Source: Chromatiaceae bacterium (lineage in GTDB: Bacteria; Pseudomonadota; Gammaproteobacteria; Chromatiales; Chromatiaceae). From it: a DNA stretch of 64,000 nucleotides. The notes beneath the pieces are model-generated. The model saw only the letters and a program-made list of their open reading frames with translations. It did not search any database and had not been told where the DNA came from. The stretch is from NCBI GenBank assembly GCA_024235395.1, contig JACKMK010000001.1:868001-932000 (forward strand), given 5' to 3'. Below, one piece after another: positions 16,643 to 25,412 of the stretch (position 1 is its first letter; each line of letters starts with the position of its first letter). The position numbers and the translations under genes were made by a program.

Positions 16643-17557
16643 ATGGATATCGCCGCACTCAATACACGCTTCGGCGCGCCTGGAGAGATCACGTTTGCCG
16701 CAGGCCAAGGCGGCCTGCCGGTCGTCCGCATCCGCAATCGTTCAGCGGAGGCCCTGGTGTCATTGTACGGCGGCCAGGTGCTTGCTTTTCGCAGTGCGGA
16801 GGCACAGGCCGACCTGCTCTTCCTCAGTGAACGGGCACATTACCAGGCCGGAAAGGCGATCAAGGGCGGGATCCCGATATGCTGGCCCTGGTTCGGCGAC
16901 GACCCCGAGGGTCGCGGACGCGGCGCCCATGGTTTCGCACGCAACAGGCTGTGGTCGGTCGTCGACGTCCGGCAGCTGGAAAGCGGCGAGACGCGGTTGG
17001 ACCTGCGCCTGACGGGCGATGCGGACAGTCGCCCACTCTGGTCGCACGACTTCGAACTCGAACTGCGCATCACGGTGGGCCCTTCCCTGGCGCTGCTGCT
17101 GGTGACACGTAACACCGGCGCGCAGCCGTTTATCGTCACCCAGGCCCTGCATACCTACTTCGCGGTCGGCGACATCGATCAGGTCTCGGTTCACGGACTC
17201 GACGGACAGCACTTCCTCGACAAGGTGCGGGGGTTTGCGCGTGCGCAGCAATCCGGACCGGTGCGGTTCGACCGCGAGGTCGATCGGATCTATCTGCAGA
17301 CCGCCGGTCCGCTGCAGATCGACGACGCCTCGCTGCAACGTCGGATCCTAATAGAGGCACTGGGCAGTCAGACCGCGGTCGTGTGGAATCCTTGGCAGGC
17401 GGTCGCGCGCGCTTCGGCCGACCTCGCCGACGACGCCTACCGGCACTTCGTGTGTGTCGAGACCGCGAATGCCGCGGACGATGCGATCGAGGTCACGGCC
17501 GGTGGTGAGCACCAAATTGGCGCACGTTATGCAATCGCCCCGATCGCGTATGGTTGA
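16643..17557 (+). CDS. D-hexose-6-phosphate mutarotase (YeaD-like aldose 1-epimerase)
   Basis: The enzyme interconverts anomers of hexose 6-phosphates in the cytoplasm. The 304-residue protein has the family features: KGGIPICWPWFG near the sugar site, a first catalytic histidine in GAHGFAR (about 94), a second in ALHTYFAVG, and the catalytic glutamate in FVCVETAN. Length agrees with E. coli YeaD (294). No GGAGG is obvious before the ATG. It is followed by an unknown small gene. Confidence 0.92.
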   Translation: MDIAALNTRFGAPGEITFAAGQGGLPVVRIRNRSAEALVSLYGGQVLAFRSAEAQADLLFLSERAHYQAGKAIKGGIPICWPWFGDDPEGRGRGAHGFARNRLWSVVDVRQLESGETRLDLRLTGDADSRPLWSHDFELELRITVGPSLALLLVTRNTGAQPFIVTQALHTYFAVGDIDQVSVHGLDGQHFLDKVRGFARAQQSGPVRFDREVDRIYLQTAGPLQIDDASLQRRILIEALGSQTAVVWNPWQAVARASADLADDAYRHFVCVETANAADDAIEVTAGGEHQIGARYAIAPIAYG

Positions 17558-17624
17558 AAACACGTCGGCCTGACACATACTCCCATTTGGAGCTGTCGAA
17601 CCCACCGCCTGCCGGAGACCTGAC

Positions 17625-17864
17625 GTGCTGTTGAAAGAACGCAAGACGGATGAACTGGTCGAAGTGATCGACTCCGAGGCATTGTTCGATCCTTTCAAGA
17701 CACAACTGAAGGGACGCTACAACGCCGGCGAGGAACTGCCCGAACCGCGCATGTTCGACAAAGCGGATCTGGTGTTCTGTTCCAACGAGTCACTGCCACG
17801 TTGCTGGATGGACCCGGAGTACCGCAAGGCCGAAATGATACGCCGCAGCGGTACCGACGGTTAG
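17625..17864 (+). CDS. Conserved small protein of unknown function
   Basis: The 79-residue soluble protein starts with GTG (VLLKERKTDELVEVID), eight bases after GGAGA. It contains LFDPF, AGEELPEPR, DKADLVF and LPRCWMDPEYR, a spacing I recall from small conserved proteobacterial proteins sometimes mislabelled acetyltransferase. No membrane segment or known catalytic motif is visible. Codon use matches its neighbours, which supports it as a real gene. Function unknown. Confidence 0.65.
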   Translation: MLLKERKTDELVEVIDSEALFDPFKTQLKGRYNAGEELPEPRMFDKADLVFCSNESLPRCWMDPEYRKAEMIRRSGTDG

Positions 17865-17965
17865 CCGGCGCGCACGAGCCGCACAGCCTCAGCCGGGCTG
17901 GGTCCTGGGGCCCGCCCGGCCTGCGTCATCGGCGGCCGCGCACGGGATCGCATTTCCTCCGTCCG

Positions 17966-18322
17966 TCAACGGGTGCGCCAACCACAACCGCGTTGAGACA
18001 TGCGCTGAGTGCGCCAATTCGTGAGTTCCTCACGACTGACCGAACCATTGTGATCGGCGTCGATCAGATCGAAACCCGGTGCATTCACCATGTTCCGCAT
18101 CGGGTAACCGCGCTGGCTCCGATAGTCGAAGCGCTCGCGGTGCACCTGCGCGTGTTCATCTGCGGTCACGATACCGTCACCGTTCAGATCCAGCACTTCG
18201 AACGGCAACGGTCCAAGTTGCAGATAGGCCTCTTCCCGCTCTTCGCCCTGCTGGCTCGCTGAGGCGGAACCCAGCAGCAACAGCAGGCTCGCGGTGGTCG
18301 TCATCAGTGTGCGTGTAAGCAT
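17966..18322 (-). CDS. Secreted EF-hand calcium-binding protein
   Basis: The 118-residue protein has a signal peptide (LMTTTASLLLLLGSASAS) and two complete EF-hand loops, DLNGDGIVTADE and DADHNGSVSREE, with acidic residues at positions 1, 3, 5 and 12 as needed for calcium. It is therefore a periplasmic or secreted calcium binder. The start is the ATG preceded by GAGAGG. It is separated from its neighbours by about 100 and 150 bases and is likely monocistronic. Confidence 0.85.
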   Translation of the reverse strand: MLTRTLMTTTASLLLLLGSASASQQGEEREEAYLQLGPLPFEVLDLNGDGIVTADEHAQVHRERFDYRSQRGYPMRNMVNAPGFDLIDADHNGSVSREELTNWRTQRMSQRGCGWRTR

Positions 18323-18474
18323 GATGGCATTCCTCTCACCTTTGGCCCTTGGCCTGCGGTCCCTGGCCGACACCGGGCCGATACTTCATCCAGTTCCCTC
18401 TGTGATTCTCAGGCTACACCGGGAAACTGAATTGACGCTGAAAAGCCGTCCGGGTTGGCCGCGCCGCGCGGTGC

Positions 18475-19812
18475 TCACGAACCCGCCGTCGACCGCGTTA
18501 CCGGCAGTTCGACCGTGACTTCGAGCCCGCCGAGTTCGGCGGCACGCGCAAACCGGATACGGCCGTGATAGTCGTTGACCAGATCGTTGACGATCGCCAG
18601 CCCGAGACCGTGTCCGGTGGCATGCTCATCGAGCCGACCGCCCCGGCGAACCATCGCGGAGCCCTCCGCGTCTTCGACACCGGGGCCGTCGTCGGTCACG
18701 CGGATACGCATCGCCGAGTCGATGCCGATGTCCAGGCACACCCGGTGGCGGGCCCATTTGCAGGCGTTGTCCAACAGGTTGCCGAGCAATTCGAGCATAT
18801 CCTCATGGTCGAATGGCAGCGCACCAGTCGGCAGTTCGCCGTTTTCGATCAGCAGGTCGCGGTCGCGATGCAGCTGGCGCAGTGCGTCGAGCAGGTCCGG
18901 TACCTGTCGCGCCGGGATGAACGGCGCCAGATCGCCGCTGCCGGCGAAGCGGGCCCGCTTGAGTTCGCGCTCGATCAGGAACCGGATGCGTTCCAGGTGA
19001 TGCGCCAGCTGCTCGCGTTGGTCATCGGCAACCGGCAGCGCGTCGAGTTCGCGCGTTGCCAGGCTCAACGGCGACTTCAACGCATGGGCCAGATTGCCCA
19101 GGCCCTGGCGTGACCGCTGCAGGCGCTGCTGCAGGTGTTCGAGCAGGCGATTGACCTCCGCGGTGAGCGGACGGATCTCATCGGGCCCCATGCTCTGCAG
19201 TCCGCTACGCTCGCCGGCCGCTATCTGCCGGAGTTCAGCGCGTACCTGGTCGACCCCCTGGAAGCCGCGCCGCAGGATGTAGCGCTGACTGAGGACGATG
19301 ACGACCAGGGCGAGCAGCAGGCCGACCAGCGCCATACCCTGAAAGCGCACGATCTGCTGGTGCATCGGGCTGACGTCTTCCGCTACCGTCAGGGTCAGTT
19401 CGGCATCGCCCTTGCGGTAACCCGAGGCACGCAGCATCAGCTCCTGCCCATCCGGTCCCGCCACCTTGGCGGTCCGCACGCTACCGGGCGCCACGGTGTC
19501 GACCGGCAGGTGCTCGTCCCACAGCGAGCGCGAACGGATCTGTTGGCCGTCGCCGAAGTCCAGTTGGAAATAGTGGCCAGACAACGGCTGCAGGTAGATC
19601 GGCGTGATGCGTCCGCCACGCAGACGTATATTGCCGTCCGGCGCGACCACCAAGGCGGTCAGCAGCGCCTCCGCATCGTGCTCCAGGCGCGCGCTCACAT
19701 ACGCCTCGCTCAAGGATTCCACCGCGGTGACCGCCGCCCAAAACAGCACGCCGAACACCGCCAGCAGCGCGATGGCGAGCCCGACCACGAAGCGCTGCTC
19801 CAGTGACTTCAT
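18475..19812 (-). CDS. PhoQ/QseC-like sensor histidine kinase
   Basis: The 445-residue kinase has membrane segments at about 9-31 and 158-176 enclosing a periplasmic sensor of roughly 125 residues, a HAMP-like linker, phosphoacceptor His243 in NLAHALKSPLSL, an N box (LLGNLLDNACKWA) and the ATP-lid motifs DDGPGVED and GHGLGLAIV. The sequence ALKSPL around the histidine is typical of the PhoQ branch. Its start overlaps the end of the regulator gene by 4 bases. It is the last gene of an operon with cytochrome b561, PepSY protein and response regulator. Confidence 0.92.
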   Translation of the reverse strand: MKSLEQRFVVGLAIALLAVFGVLFWAAVTAVESLSEAYVSARLEHDAEALLTALVVAPDGNIRLRGGRITPIYLQPLSGHYFQLDFGDGQQIRSRSLWDEHLPVDTVAPGSVRTAKVAGPDGQELMLRASGYRKGDAELTLTVAEDVSPMHQQIVRFQGMALVGLLLALVVIVLSQRYILRRGFQGVDQVRAELRQIAAGERSGLQSMGPDEIRPLTAEVNRLLEHLQQRLQRSRQGLGNLAHALKSPLSLATRELDALPVADDQREQLAHHLERIRFLIERELKRARFAGSGDLAPFIPARQVPDLLDALRQLHRDRDLLIENGELPTGALPFDHEDMLELLGNLLDNACKWARHRVCLDIGIDSAMRIRVTDDGPGVEDAEGSAMVRRGGRLDEHATGHGLGLAIVNDLVNDYHGRIRFARAAELGGLEVTVELPVTRSTAGS

Positions 19813-20474
19813 CTGCCACCCCGAAACACATAGCCCTGGCCGCGACGGGTCTCGATCAGTTCGCGGCCCAGTTTTTCCCGCAGGCGCCTGATATAGACCT
19901 CGAGCACGTTGCTGTCCCGGTCCTGGTCACCTTCGTACAGATGATCGGTGAGCCGCGTCTTCGAGAGCAGGCGATCGGGATGCATCATCAGGTAGCGCAG
20001 CAGGCGGAACTCCGTCGCGGTCAATTCCAGTTCGACGCCGTCCGTGCGCCGCACCCGCTGGCGTTCCTCGTCGAGTTGCAGTCCACCGACCACGAGTTCC
20101 GCGTTGGCACGCCCGGCGCTGCGCCTCAGCAGCGCCTGCAATCTGGCAACCAGCTCCTCGATGTGGAACGGTTTGCCAAGATAGTCGTCGGCGCCGGCCT
20201 TCAACCCCGTCACCCGATCGCTCCACGCATCACGCGCGGTCAGGATCAGTACCGGCGTTTCGAGTCCTGCACGTCGCCAGGCGCTCAGCACCTCCAGCCC
20301 GGGCCGACCCGGGAGACCGAGGTCGAGGATGATGGCATCGAACAGCTGTTCATGCCCCAGGTACTCGGCGTCGATCCCGTTGTCGGCGGTATCGACTGCG
20401 TAACCGGCACGACGCAGATCGGTGGCGATGCCCTCGGCGAGGTCCGCATCGTCCTCGACCAGCAGGATATGCAA
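19809..20474 (-). CDS. OmpR-family response regulator (PhoP/QseB-like)
   Basis: The 221-residue regulator has a receiver domain (acidic pocket Asp8/Asp9, phosphorylated Asp51, Thr79, Lys101) and a winged helix ending RGQGYVFRGG. The start is a TTG giving LHILLVEDDADLAEG, preceded by GGAGG with six bases between; any longer reading runs back into the PepSY gene. It is cotranscribed with the kinase that follows. The operon's other members suggest the pair watches the envelope redox state or metals; that is inference. Confidence 0.92.
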   Translation of the reverse strand: MHILLVEDDADLAEGIATDLRRAGYAVDTADNGIDAEYLGHEQLFDAIILDLGLPGRPGLEVLSAWRRAGLETPVLILTARDAWSDRVTGLKAGADDYLGKPFHIEELVARLQALLRRSAGRANAELVVGGLQLDEERQRVRRTDGVELELTATEFRLLRYLMMHPDRLLSKTRLTDHLYEGDQDRDSNVLEVYIRRLREKLGRELIETRRGQGYVFRGGR

Positions 20475-20475
20475 A

Positions 20476-20808
20476 TCAGTCCTCCTTGGCGTCCCCGAGC
20501 GGCTGCCCGCCCACAGCATCGAATTCGCGTTTGTAGACGCGGCCCGTCGAATCAAGCAGTTCCAGCTCGTAAACCAGGCGGCCGTGCTCGCGTTCGAGAT
20601 CGGCCTCGATCACCCGGTGTCCGGCCAGCGATGGATGGCGCAGGACCTCGGTCAGCGGCATGACGTCGCCACGCTCACGCAAGGTGCGCACCTCATCGTG
20701 ATCGTCGCTTGCGCCGACCGGCGCGCTACCGGTAAACAGCACGCCGCCCGCGATGAACACCAGGGCCACGAACACCCATGCCAGACGGAATCCGTATTGC
20801 TCAGACAT
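20476..20808 (-). CDS. PepSY-domain membrane-anchored protein
   Basis: The 110-residue protein has one N-terminal membrane segment (LAWVFVALVFIAGGVLF) and a periplasmic PepSY-like domain (DVMPLTEVLRHPSLAGHRVIEADL, then GRLVYELELLDSTGRVYKREFDA). PepSY modules often inhibit proteases or modulate sensor proteins. It is encoded between the cytochrome b561 gene, which it overlaps by 8 bases, and the response regulator, which begins one base before its stop region, so translation is coupled. Confidence 0.85.
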   Translation of the reverse strand: MSEQYGFRLAWVFVALVFIAGGVLFTGSAPVGASDDHDEVRTLRERGDVMPLTEVLRHPSLAGHRVIEADLEREHGRLVYELELLDSTGRVYKREFDAVGGQPLGDAKED

Positions 20809-21334
20809 CGGCGCTACTCCTCGGCTTGTTGCCGGTCAACATCGCACGCACCAGGTTCTCGCGGTGCAAAAGGCTGGACACGACGACGCCACTGACATGG
20901 ATCACGACCAGCAGCAACGTGAAATTGGCGGATCCTTCGTGGATCTCCTCCCAGGTCTCCTTCCCCGCACCGTCGATCAGCACGCCGCTCACACCGGTGC
21001 CCAACAGACCGATCAGTAACACGATCACCATCCAACCACCAGCGGGATTGTGACCGAGATAGCGCCGCGCGTTGCCGGTCATCAGTGATTTCAGATAGTC
21101 CAGGGTGCGACTCGGGCGGAACACGAAATCGCTGAACCGGGCATGCCGCGTTCCTACCAGTCCCCATATCGCGCGCAATCCGATCAACACGAGGATGAAG
21201 TATCCCGCGCGTTCGTGTAACCAGGCCCGCTCGTCCCCCGTCGCCCAGGCCAGCGCATACGACAGCACCAGCGACCAGTGGAACACGCGCACGAAAGGGT
21301 CCCAGACCCTCACGGTACCATCGTTGCGTTGCAT
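20801..21334 (-). CDS. Cytochrome b561-family membrane haem protein
   Basis: The 177-residue integral membrane protein should carry b-type haem and shuttle electrons near the periplasmic face. Four hydrophobic helices are visible, with histidines in VWDPFVRVFHWSLV, ERAGYFILV (His just before), LGHNPAGG and VVIHVSGVVVSSLLHRENL, as in the small Ni/Fe-hydrogenase/DUF4405-type b561 group. The ATG with AAGGAG five bases upstream was chosen over earlier in-frame starts. First gene of the b561-PepSY-regulator-kinase operon. Confidence 0.88.
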   Translation of the reverse strand: MQRNDGTVRVWDPFVRVFHWSLVLSYALAWATGDERAWLHERAGYFILVLIGLRAIWGLVGTRHARFSDFVFRPSRTLDYLKSLMTGNARRYLGHNPAGGWMVIVLLIGLLGTGVSGVLIDGAGKETWEEIHEGSANFTLLLVVIHVSGVVVSSLLHRENLVRAMLTGNKPRSSADV

Positions 21335-21544
21335 AACTTCTCCTTGCATTATCGAACCTCGATCGTCAATCGCGAGTCCGGCGCGGACGCATGTCGGCGC
21401 CCAGTACACGGCTGGTCGGCCCCTCGCATGAAACCAAGGTTAACGATGCCAGCTGAAACCAAACTGAATGCCTTTGCCCGCGGTTCAAGGGGATACGCGT
21501 CGCTGGCGACACGGCGCTGCACCGGCGGGTACCGCTGAACGGCC

Positions 21545-22429
21545 ATGCCGGCACTGCTGCAGATCGAGGACCTGGTCAAGTCGTATCCCGGGGTACGGGC
21601 GGTCGACGGCATCGGTTTCGATGTCGATGCCGGCACCTGCTTCGGCCTGCTCGGTCCCAACGGGGCCGGCAAGACCACGACCCTGGAGATACTCGAGGGG
21701 ATCACCGAGGCCGACGCCGGCCGAATCCTGTTTCGGGGCGCGCCACGCGATGCGCGCTATCGCGAGGTGATCGGAATTCAGTTTCAGCACACGGCGCTGC
21801 AGGATTTCCAGACGGTGCGCGATTCGCTGCAGCTGTTCGCGAGTTTCTATCCCAGACACCGGCCGTTCGACGAGCTGGTCGCCTTGTGTGAACTGCACGA
21901 ACTGCTGGACCGCGACACCAGCAAGCTCTCCGGCGGTCAGCGGCAACGCCTGCTTCTGGCGATAGCGCTGATCAACGACCCCGACCTGGTATTCCTCGAC
22001 GAACCCACGACCGGTCTCGATCCGCAGTCCCGTCGCAGATTCTGGGATCTGATCGAAGGCATCAAGCATGAGGGCAAGACGATCCTGTTGACGACGCATT
22101 ACATGGAGGAAGCCAGTGTGCTGTGCGACGAGATCGCAGTGATCGATCGCGGCCGGATCGTTGCGCAGGGGCAACCGCGACGGCTGCTTCGCCAACACTT
22201 CCCCCGGGCCCTGGTGAAGGTGCCGCTGCACGCATTGCCCGACCCCGGGCACCTGCCCGAGGGATTCGAATCCCGTGCCGGGTTCGCCGTGGCCGCGACC
22301 GACGATATCGACGGTACCCTGAATGAACTCGGGCGGCATTCGATTGCCCTCGAGGAGTTGCACATCGGCACACCGACGCTCGACGACCTGTTTCTGAAGC
22401 TCACCGGTCACGGGTTGCGGGAGCCATGA
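21545..22429 (+). CDS. ABC-2 type exporter, ATP-binding subunit
   Basis: The 294-residue ATPase drives an exporter whose permease is encoded next. It has Walker A GPNGAGKTT, signature LSGGQRQRL, Walker B DLVFLDEP and the switch histidine in TTHYMEEA. The C-terminal 80 residues form the extension typical of the drug, polysaccharide and cytochrome-type ABC-2 exporters. Its stop overlaps the permease start as ATGA. The substrate cannot be read from the sequence. Confidence 0.92.
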   Translation: MPALLQIEDLVKSYPGVRAVDGIGFDVDAGTCFGLLGPNGAGKTTTLEILEGITEADAGRILFRGAPRDARYREVIGIQFQHTALQDFQTVRDSLQLFASFYPRHRPFDELVALCELHELLDRDTSKLSGGQRQRLLLAIALINDPDLVFLDEPTTGLDPQSRRRFWDLIEGIKHEGKTILLTTHYMEEASVLCDEIAVIDRGRIVAQGQPRRLLRQHFPRALVKVPLHALPDPGHLPEGFESRAGFAVAATDDIDGTLNELGRHSIALEELHIGTPTLDDLFLKLTGHGLREP

Positions 22430-23439
22430 ATCTGCAGCGCATCGTCGCCGTCGTGGTCGCCCGCAACCGCGAGTTCTACCGCGACAAGGCCGGCCTCGGA
22501 TGGAATCTGTTCATGCCAATGGTGATGGTGCTCGGTTTCGCGTTCATCTTCAGCAATCCGGACGAAACCCTGTACAAGGTCGGGGTCATCGGCGAAACGG
22601 CGGCGAACCGCCCGGTGTTCCTCGATACCCGGCACATCCAGTTCATCGCGCAGCAGGATCTCACCGCCGCGATCGACAAGGTGCGATATCACCGCATCGA
22701 CCTGCTGATCGACCTGCGTGGGACGCCGCGCTACTGGGTCAATGAAGGCTCGGCCCGCGGCTACCTGGTGGAACGGTTGCTGTTGAACAGCGCCGCACCG
22801 TCGCCGACCGGGCTGCAGCGCGCGACCGTCAGCGGGCGCGCGGTTCGTTATGTCGACTGGGTGTTGCCCGGCGTCCTGGCAATCAATGTCATGTTCAGCA
22901 GTCTCTGGGGGGTCGGCTGGGTGATCGTGCGCTACCGCAAGAATGGCGTTCTTCGTCGTTTGCGGGCCACACCACTGACCGCCAGCGAGTTTCTGGTCGC
23001 ACAGATCATCTCGCGCCTGCTGGTCGTGGTCTCGGTGACCCTGCTGGTTTTCGTCGTCACCGACCTGCTGCTCGATTTCCCGATGCGCGGTTCCTACTTC
23101 GCGTTGTTCCTGGTGTTGCTGGCCGGCGCGATCGCCCTGATCAGCCTCGGCCTGACGGTTTCCGCCCGGGTACGCAGCGAGGAGCTGGCCGACGGTCTGC
23201 TCAACCTGATGTCGTGGCCGATGATGATCCTGTCCGGCGTCTGGTTCTCGCTGGAAGGCACCAATGTCTGGGCGCAGCGGATCGCCGAACTGCTGCCGCT
23301 GACGCACATGGTCGAGGCCGCGCGCCGCGTGATGCTCGACGGCGCCGGGATACGCGAGGTCGCCCCGGAGATCGGTCTGCTGCTCGCCCTCGGGGCCCTG
23401 CTACTTGCCGGATCGTCGCGTGCATTCCGCTGGCAATGA
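22426..23439 (+). CDS. ABC-2 type exporter, permease subunit
   Basis: The 337-residue inner-membrane protein has one membrane helix near residue 20-40 (WNLFMPMVMVLGFAFIF), a periplasmic stretch of about 120 residues and five further helices in the C-terminal half, the ABC2_membrane layout. The conserved turn LPLTHMVEAARRVMLDG is present. It is translationally coupled to the ATPase. Substrate unknown. Confidence 0.9.
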   Translation: MNLQRIVAVVVARNREFYRDKAGLGWNLFMPMVMVLGFAFIFSNPDETLYKVGVIGETAANRPVFLDTRHIQFIAQQDLTAAIDKVRYHRIDLLIDLRGTPRYWVNEGSARGYLVERLLLNSAAPSPTGLQRATVSGRAVRYVDWVLPGVLAINVMFSSLWGVGWVIVRYRKNGVLRRLRATPLTASEFLVAQIISRLLVVVSVTLLVFVVTDLLLDFPMRGSYFALFLVLLAGAIALISLGLTVSARVRSEELADGLLNLMSWPMMILSGVWFSLEGTNVWAQRIAELLPLTHMVEAARRVMLDGAGIREVAPEIGLLLALGALLLAGSSRAFRWQ

Positions 23440-23537
23440 GCCGTTCATGGATCTGCGGGGCGCGTCGCAAATCCGCGAAACAGTATTGAGATTCTGTTTC
23501 AAATAATTGAACCCATTAACTTTGTCGCATCTCGCAG

Positions 23538-23566
23538 TTGCCAGACTCCGGGGGCAAAGTTATATT
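23538..23566 (+). promoter_or_regulatory. Sigma-70-type promoter before the membrane protein gene
   Basis: TTGCCA and TATATT are separated by 17 bases, in an AT-rich patch that stands out from the high-GC surroundings. The gene starts about 40 bases downstream of the -10 box. The following TTAGCAATTTCTAA is a small imperfect palindrome that may bind a regulator. Confidence 0.6.
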
Positions 23567-23604
23567 AGCAATTTCTAATTATATCGAATCATAGGTAGTG
23601 AGTG

Positions 23605-24792
23605 ATGATTCGGATCCGCTCTGAAGATCGTTACAGTCCGCTGCACTTCCTGGCCGCCTTGGGTGCCGGGGGCGCGGCGGTGACCTTCTATGTCCAACTG
23701 ATGTTTCTGGTCGAACACCCGGACGCCCCGGTCGTGACCATCGACCACGTCTGGCCGATTCTGCGCGAGGGCAATCCCCTGGCCGGCCTGCTAGCCGGTC
23801 TCGCGCTGTTGGCGATGCTGGGGTTCGCCGCGATCCACGTGCGACTGCTGGTGTGGAACCTGCTGCAGTGGCTGCGCTGCCGCCATACCGCCGCGTGGCG
23901 GGCACTGCTCGACAGCCACGCGGCCACCGGCCTGATGGCGATTCCGCTGACCCTGGCGATGACGGTCAACGTCACGTTCCTGACGGCCATGGTGCTGGTG
24001 CCCGGCCTCTGGCGAGACATCGAGGCGTTGTTTCCGTTCGCCCTGCTGGCGTTGTTCTCGATCGGGGTGTACGCCCTGTACCGCTACGCCCACATCATCG
24101 TGCATCTCGTGCGCACCGACCGGTTCGCGGCACTGACCAGCCATAGCCTGAATCACATGACGGCGGTGTTCGCCTTTGCGATGGTCGCGATGGGACTGGC
24201 GGCACCCGGCTGCATGAGCGAGCAGGCCTACTCGAGTGCGATCGGCCGCTACGGCAGCCTGACCTTTGCCGGCATCGCATTGTCGTTGGGCATATTGCAC
24301 CTGGCATTCGCGCTGCGCGCCCTGCTGGCCGGCAGGGTCGGGGTGGTCGCGAGCCCGGGGCTGTGGGTCGCGATCCCGGTTCTGACCCTGTTGGGCATCG
24401 TCGCGATCCGCAACCGACTCGGGCCACTGCAGGGATTCGACGATGCACTGCTGCAGGACGATCTACTGGTGCTCACGGGGATCGTGCTGATCGTTCAGCT
24501 GGCGTTCGGTGCCCTGGGCTACCGCGTCATGAAAAGGCTCGGATACTTCCGCGACTACCTGCACGGCGAACAACGTCACCCGGGCAGCTATGCGCTGATC
24601 TGCCCGGGCATCGCCTTGTTCGTGTTCGGCATGTACTTCATCAGCTACGGGCTGGTCAAAACCGGCGTCGTCGAGGCCTTTTCGGCCGTGCATATATCGC
24701 TGCTGGCGACACTGACCCTGTTGCAGTGGAAAACGTTGGCGACGTTGTTTCGGCTCAACAGCCGCCTGCTCGGCAGCCCACTTGCCGCCTAG
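23605..24792 (+). CDS. Uncharacterised multispanning membrane protein
   Basis: The 395-residue protein has about ten predicted membrane helices and little outside the membrane. It opens SPLHFLAALGAGGAAVTFYVQLMFLVEHP, with later conserved-looking stretches HMTAVFAFAMVAMGLAAPGCMS and HPGSYALICPGIALFVFGMYF. From memory this resembles membrane proteins now named TsoY family, but I cannot verify that. An ATG is chosen; a GTG one codon earlier is possible. It stands alone behind a strong AT-rich promoter. No catalytic residues can be named. Confidence 0.8.
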   Translation: MIRIRSEDRYSPLHFLAALGAGGAAVTFYVQLMFLVEHPDAPVVTIDHVWPILREGNPLAGLLAGLALLAMLGFAAIHVRLLVWNLLQWLRCRHTAAWRALLDSHAATGLMAIPLTLAMTVNVTFLTAMVLVPGLWRDIEALFPFALLALFSIGVYALYRYAHIIVHLVRTDRFAALTSHSLNHMTAVFAFAMVAMGLAAPGCMSEQAYSSAIGRYGSLTFAGIALSLGILHLAFALRALLAGRVGVVASPGLWVAIPVLTLLGIVAIRNRLGPLQGFDDALLQDDLLVLTGIVLIVQLAFGALGYRVMKRLGYFRDYLHGEQRHPGSYALICPGIALFVFGMYFISYGLVKTGVVEAFSAVHISLLATLTLLQWKTLATLFRLNSRLLGSPLAA

Positions 24793-24862
24793 ATCGCCGG
24801 CGCACGCCCTGCGCGGCGTGCGCCGCGCGCGCATGCGGTTGCGGAGCTGACGACGCGGGTCG

Positions 24863-25357
24863 TCAGCGACCCATCTCGGAACGCAGCTTGTCGGCCGCGT
24901 CCTGGGCGCCTTTTTTCAACGTATCGACCGCCTTTTTGCCGAGCCGCCGTTGTTCCGCATTCACCAGGCGCAGCAGGTCCCGGTCGCTCAGCGGCTGGCC
25001 GTTGTGCGTCATCTTGAACGGCAGCGTGGCGTAGGCGCTCAATGGATCGGCCAGCGTGATCGCGGTGTCGTCGAGTGCCTCGTATTCATAGTGACAGGCG
25101 GCGGTCGACGCCGTCCGGCCACCGCTGTTGTCCAGCACATCGAAGGTCAGTGCGGTCACCGCGTACTCGGGCCGGTAGAAGCTGTTTTCGTTGCCAGTCC
25201 ATTCGATCGATGCGGCACCGGGGTGGAGCGCTGTCGCCAGGTTCTTGCACAGGCTCACGCGCACGTCCTCGGTCGAGCCCGAACACCCCGTCAGGCCGCC
25301 GAGCGCGGCGAGCACACACGCGAGCGAAGTCCAGTTCGTCATAGTGGATGATCTCAT
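24863..25357 (-). CDS. Lipoprotein of unknown function
   Basis: The 164-residue protein has a signal peptide ending in the lipobox GLTGCSGS. The mature part contains two further cysteines (SLCKNLAT and TAACHYEYE) that could form a disulfide, and ends with a Lys/Arg-rich helix (KKAVDTLKKGAQDAADKLRSE). Two ATGs are possible; the upstream one is given because it adds an arginine before the hydrophobic core. It lies 55 bases downstream of parC on the same strand. No family recognised. Confidence 0.7.
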   Translation of the reverse strand: MRSSTMTNWTSLACVLAALGGLTGCSGSTEDVRVSLCKNLATALHPGAASIEWTGNENSFYRPEYAVTALTFDVLDNSGGRTASTAACHYEYEALDDTAITLADPLSAYATLPFKMTHNGQPLSDRDLLRLVNAEQRRLGKKAVDTLKKGAQDAADKLRSEMGR

Positions 25358-25412
25358 CGTCTGTTTCCGTTTCAGTTGTCGAAAATCGGTCGGCGCCCTC
25401 CTGTGGGCCCGG

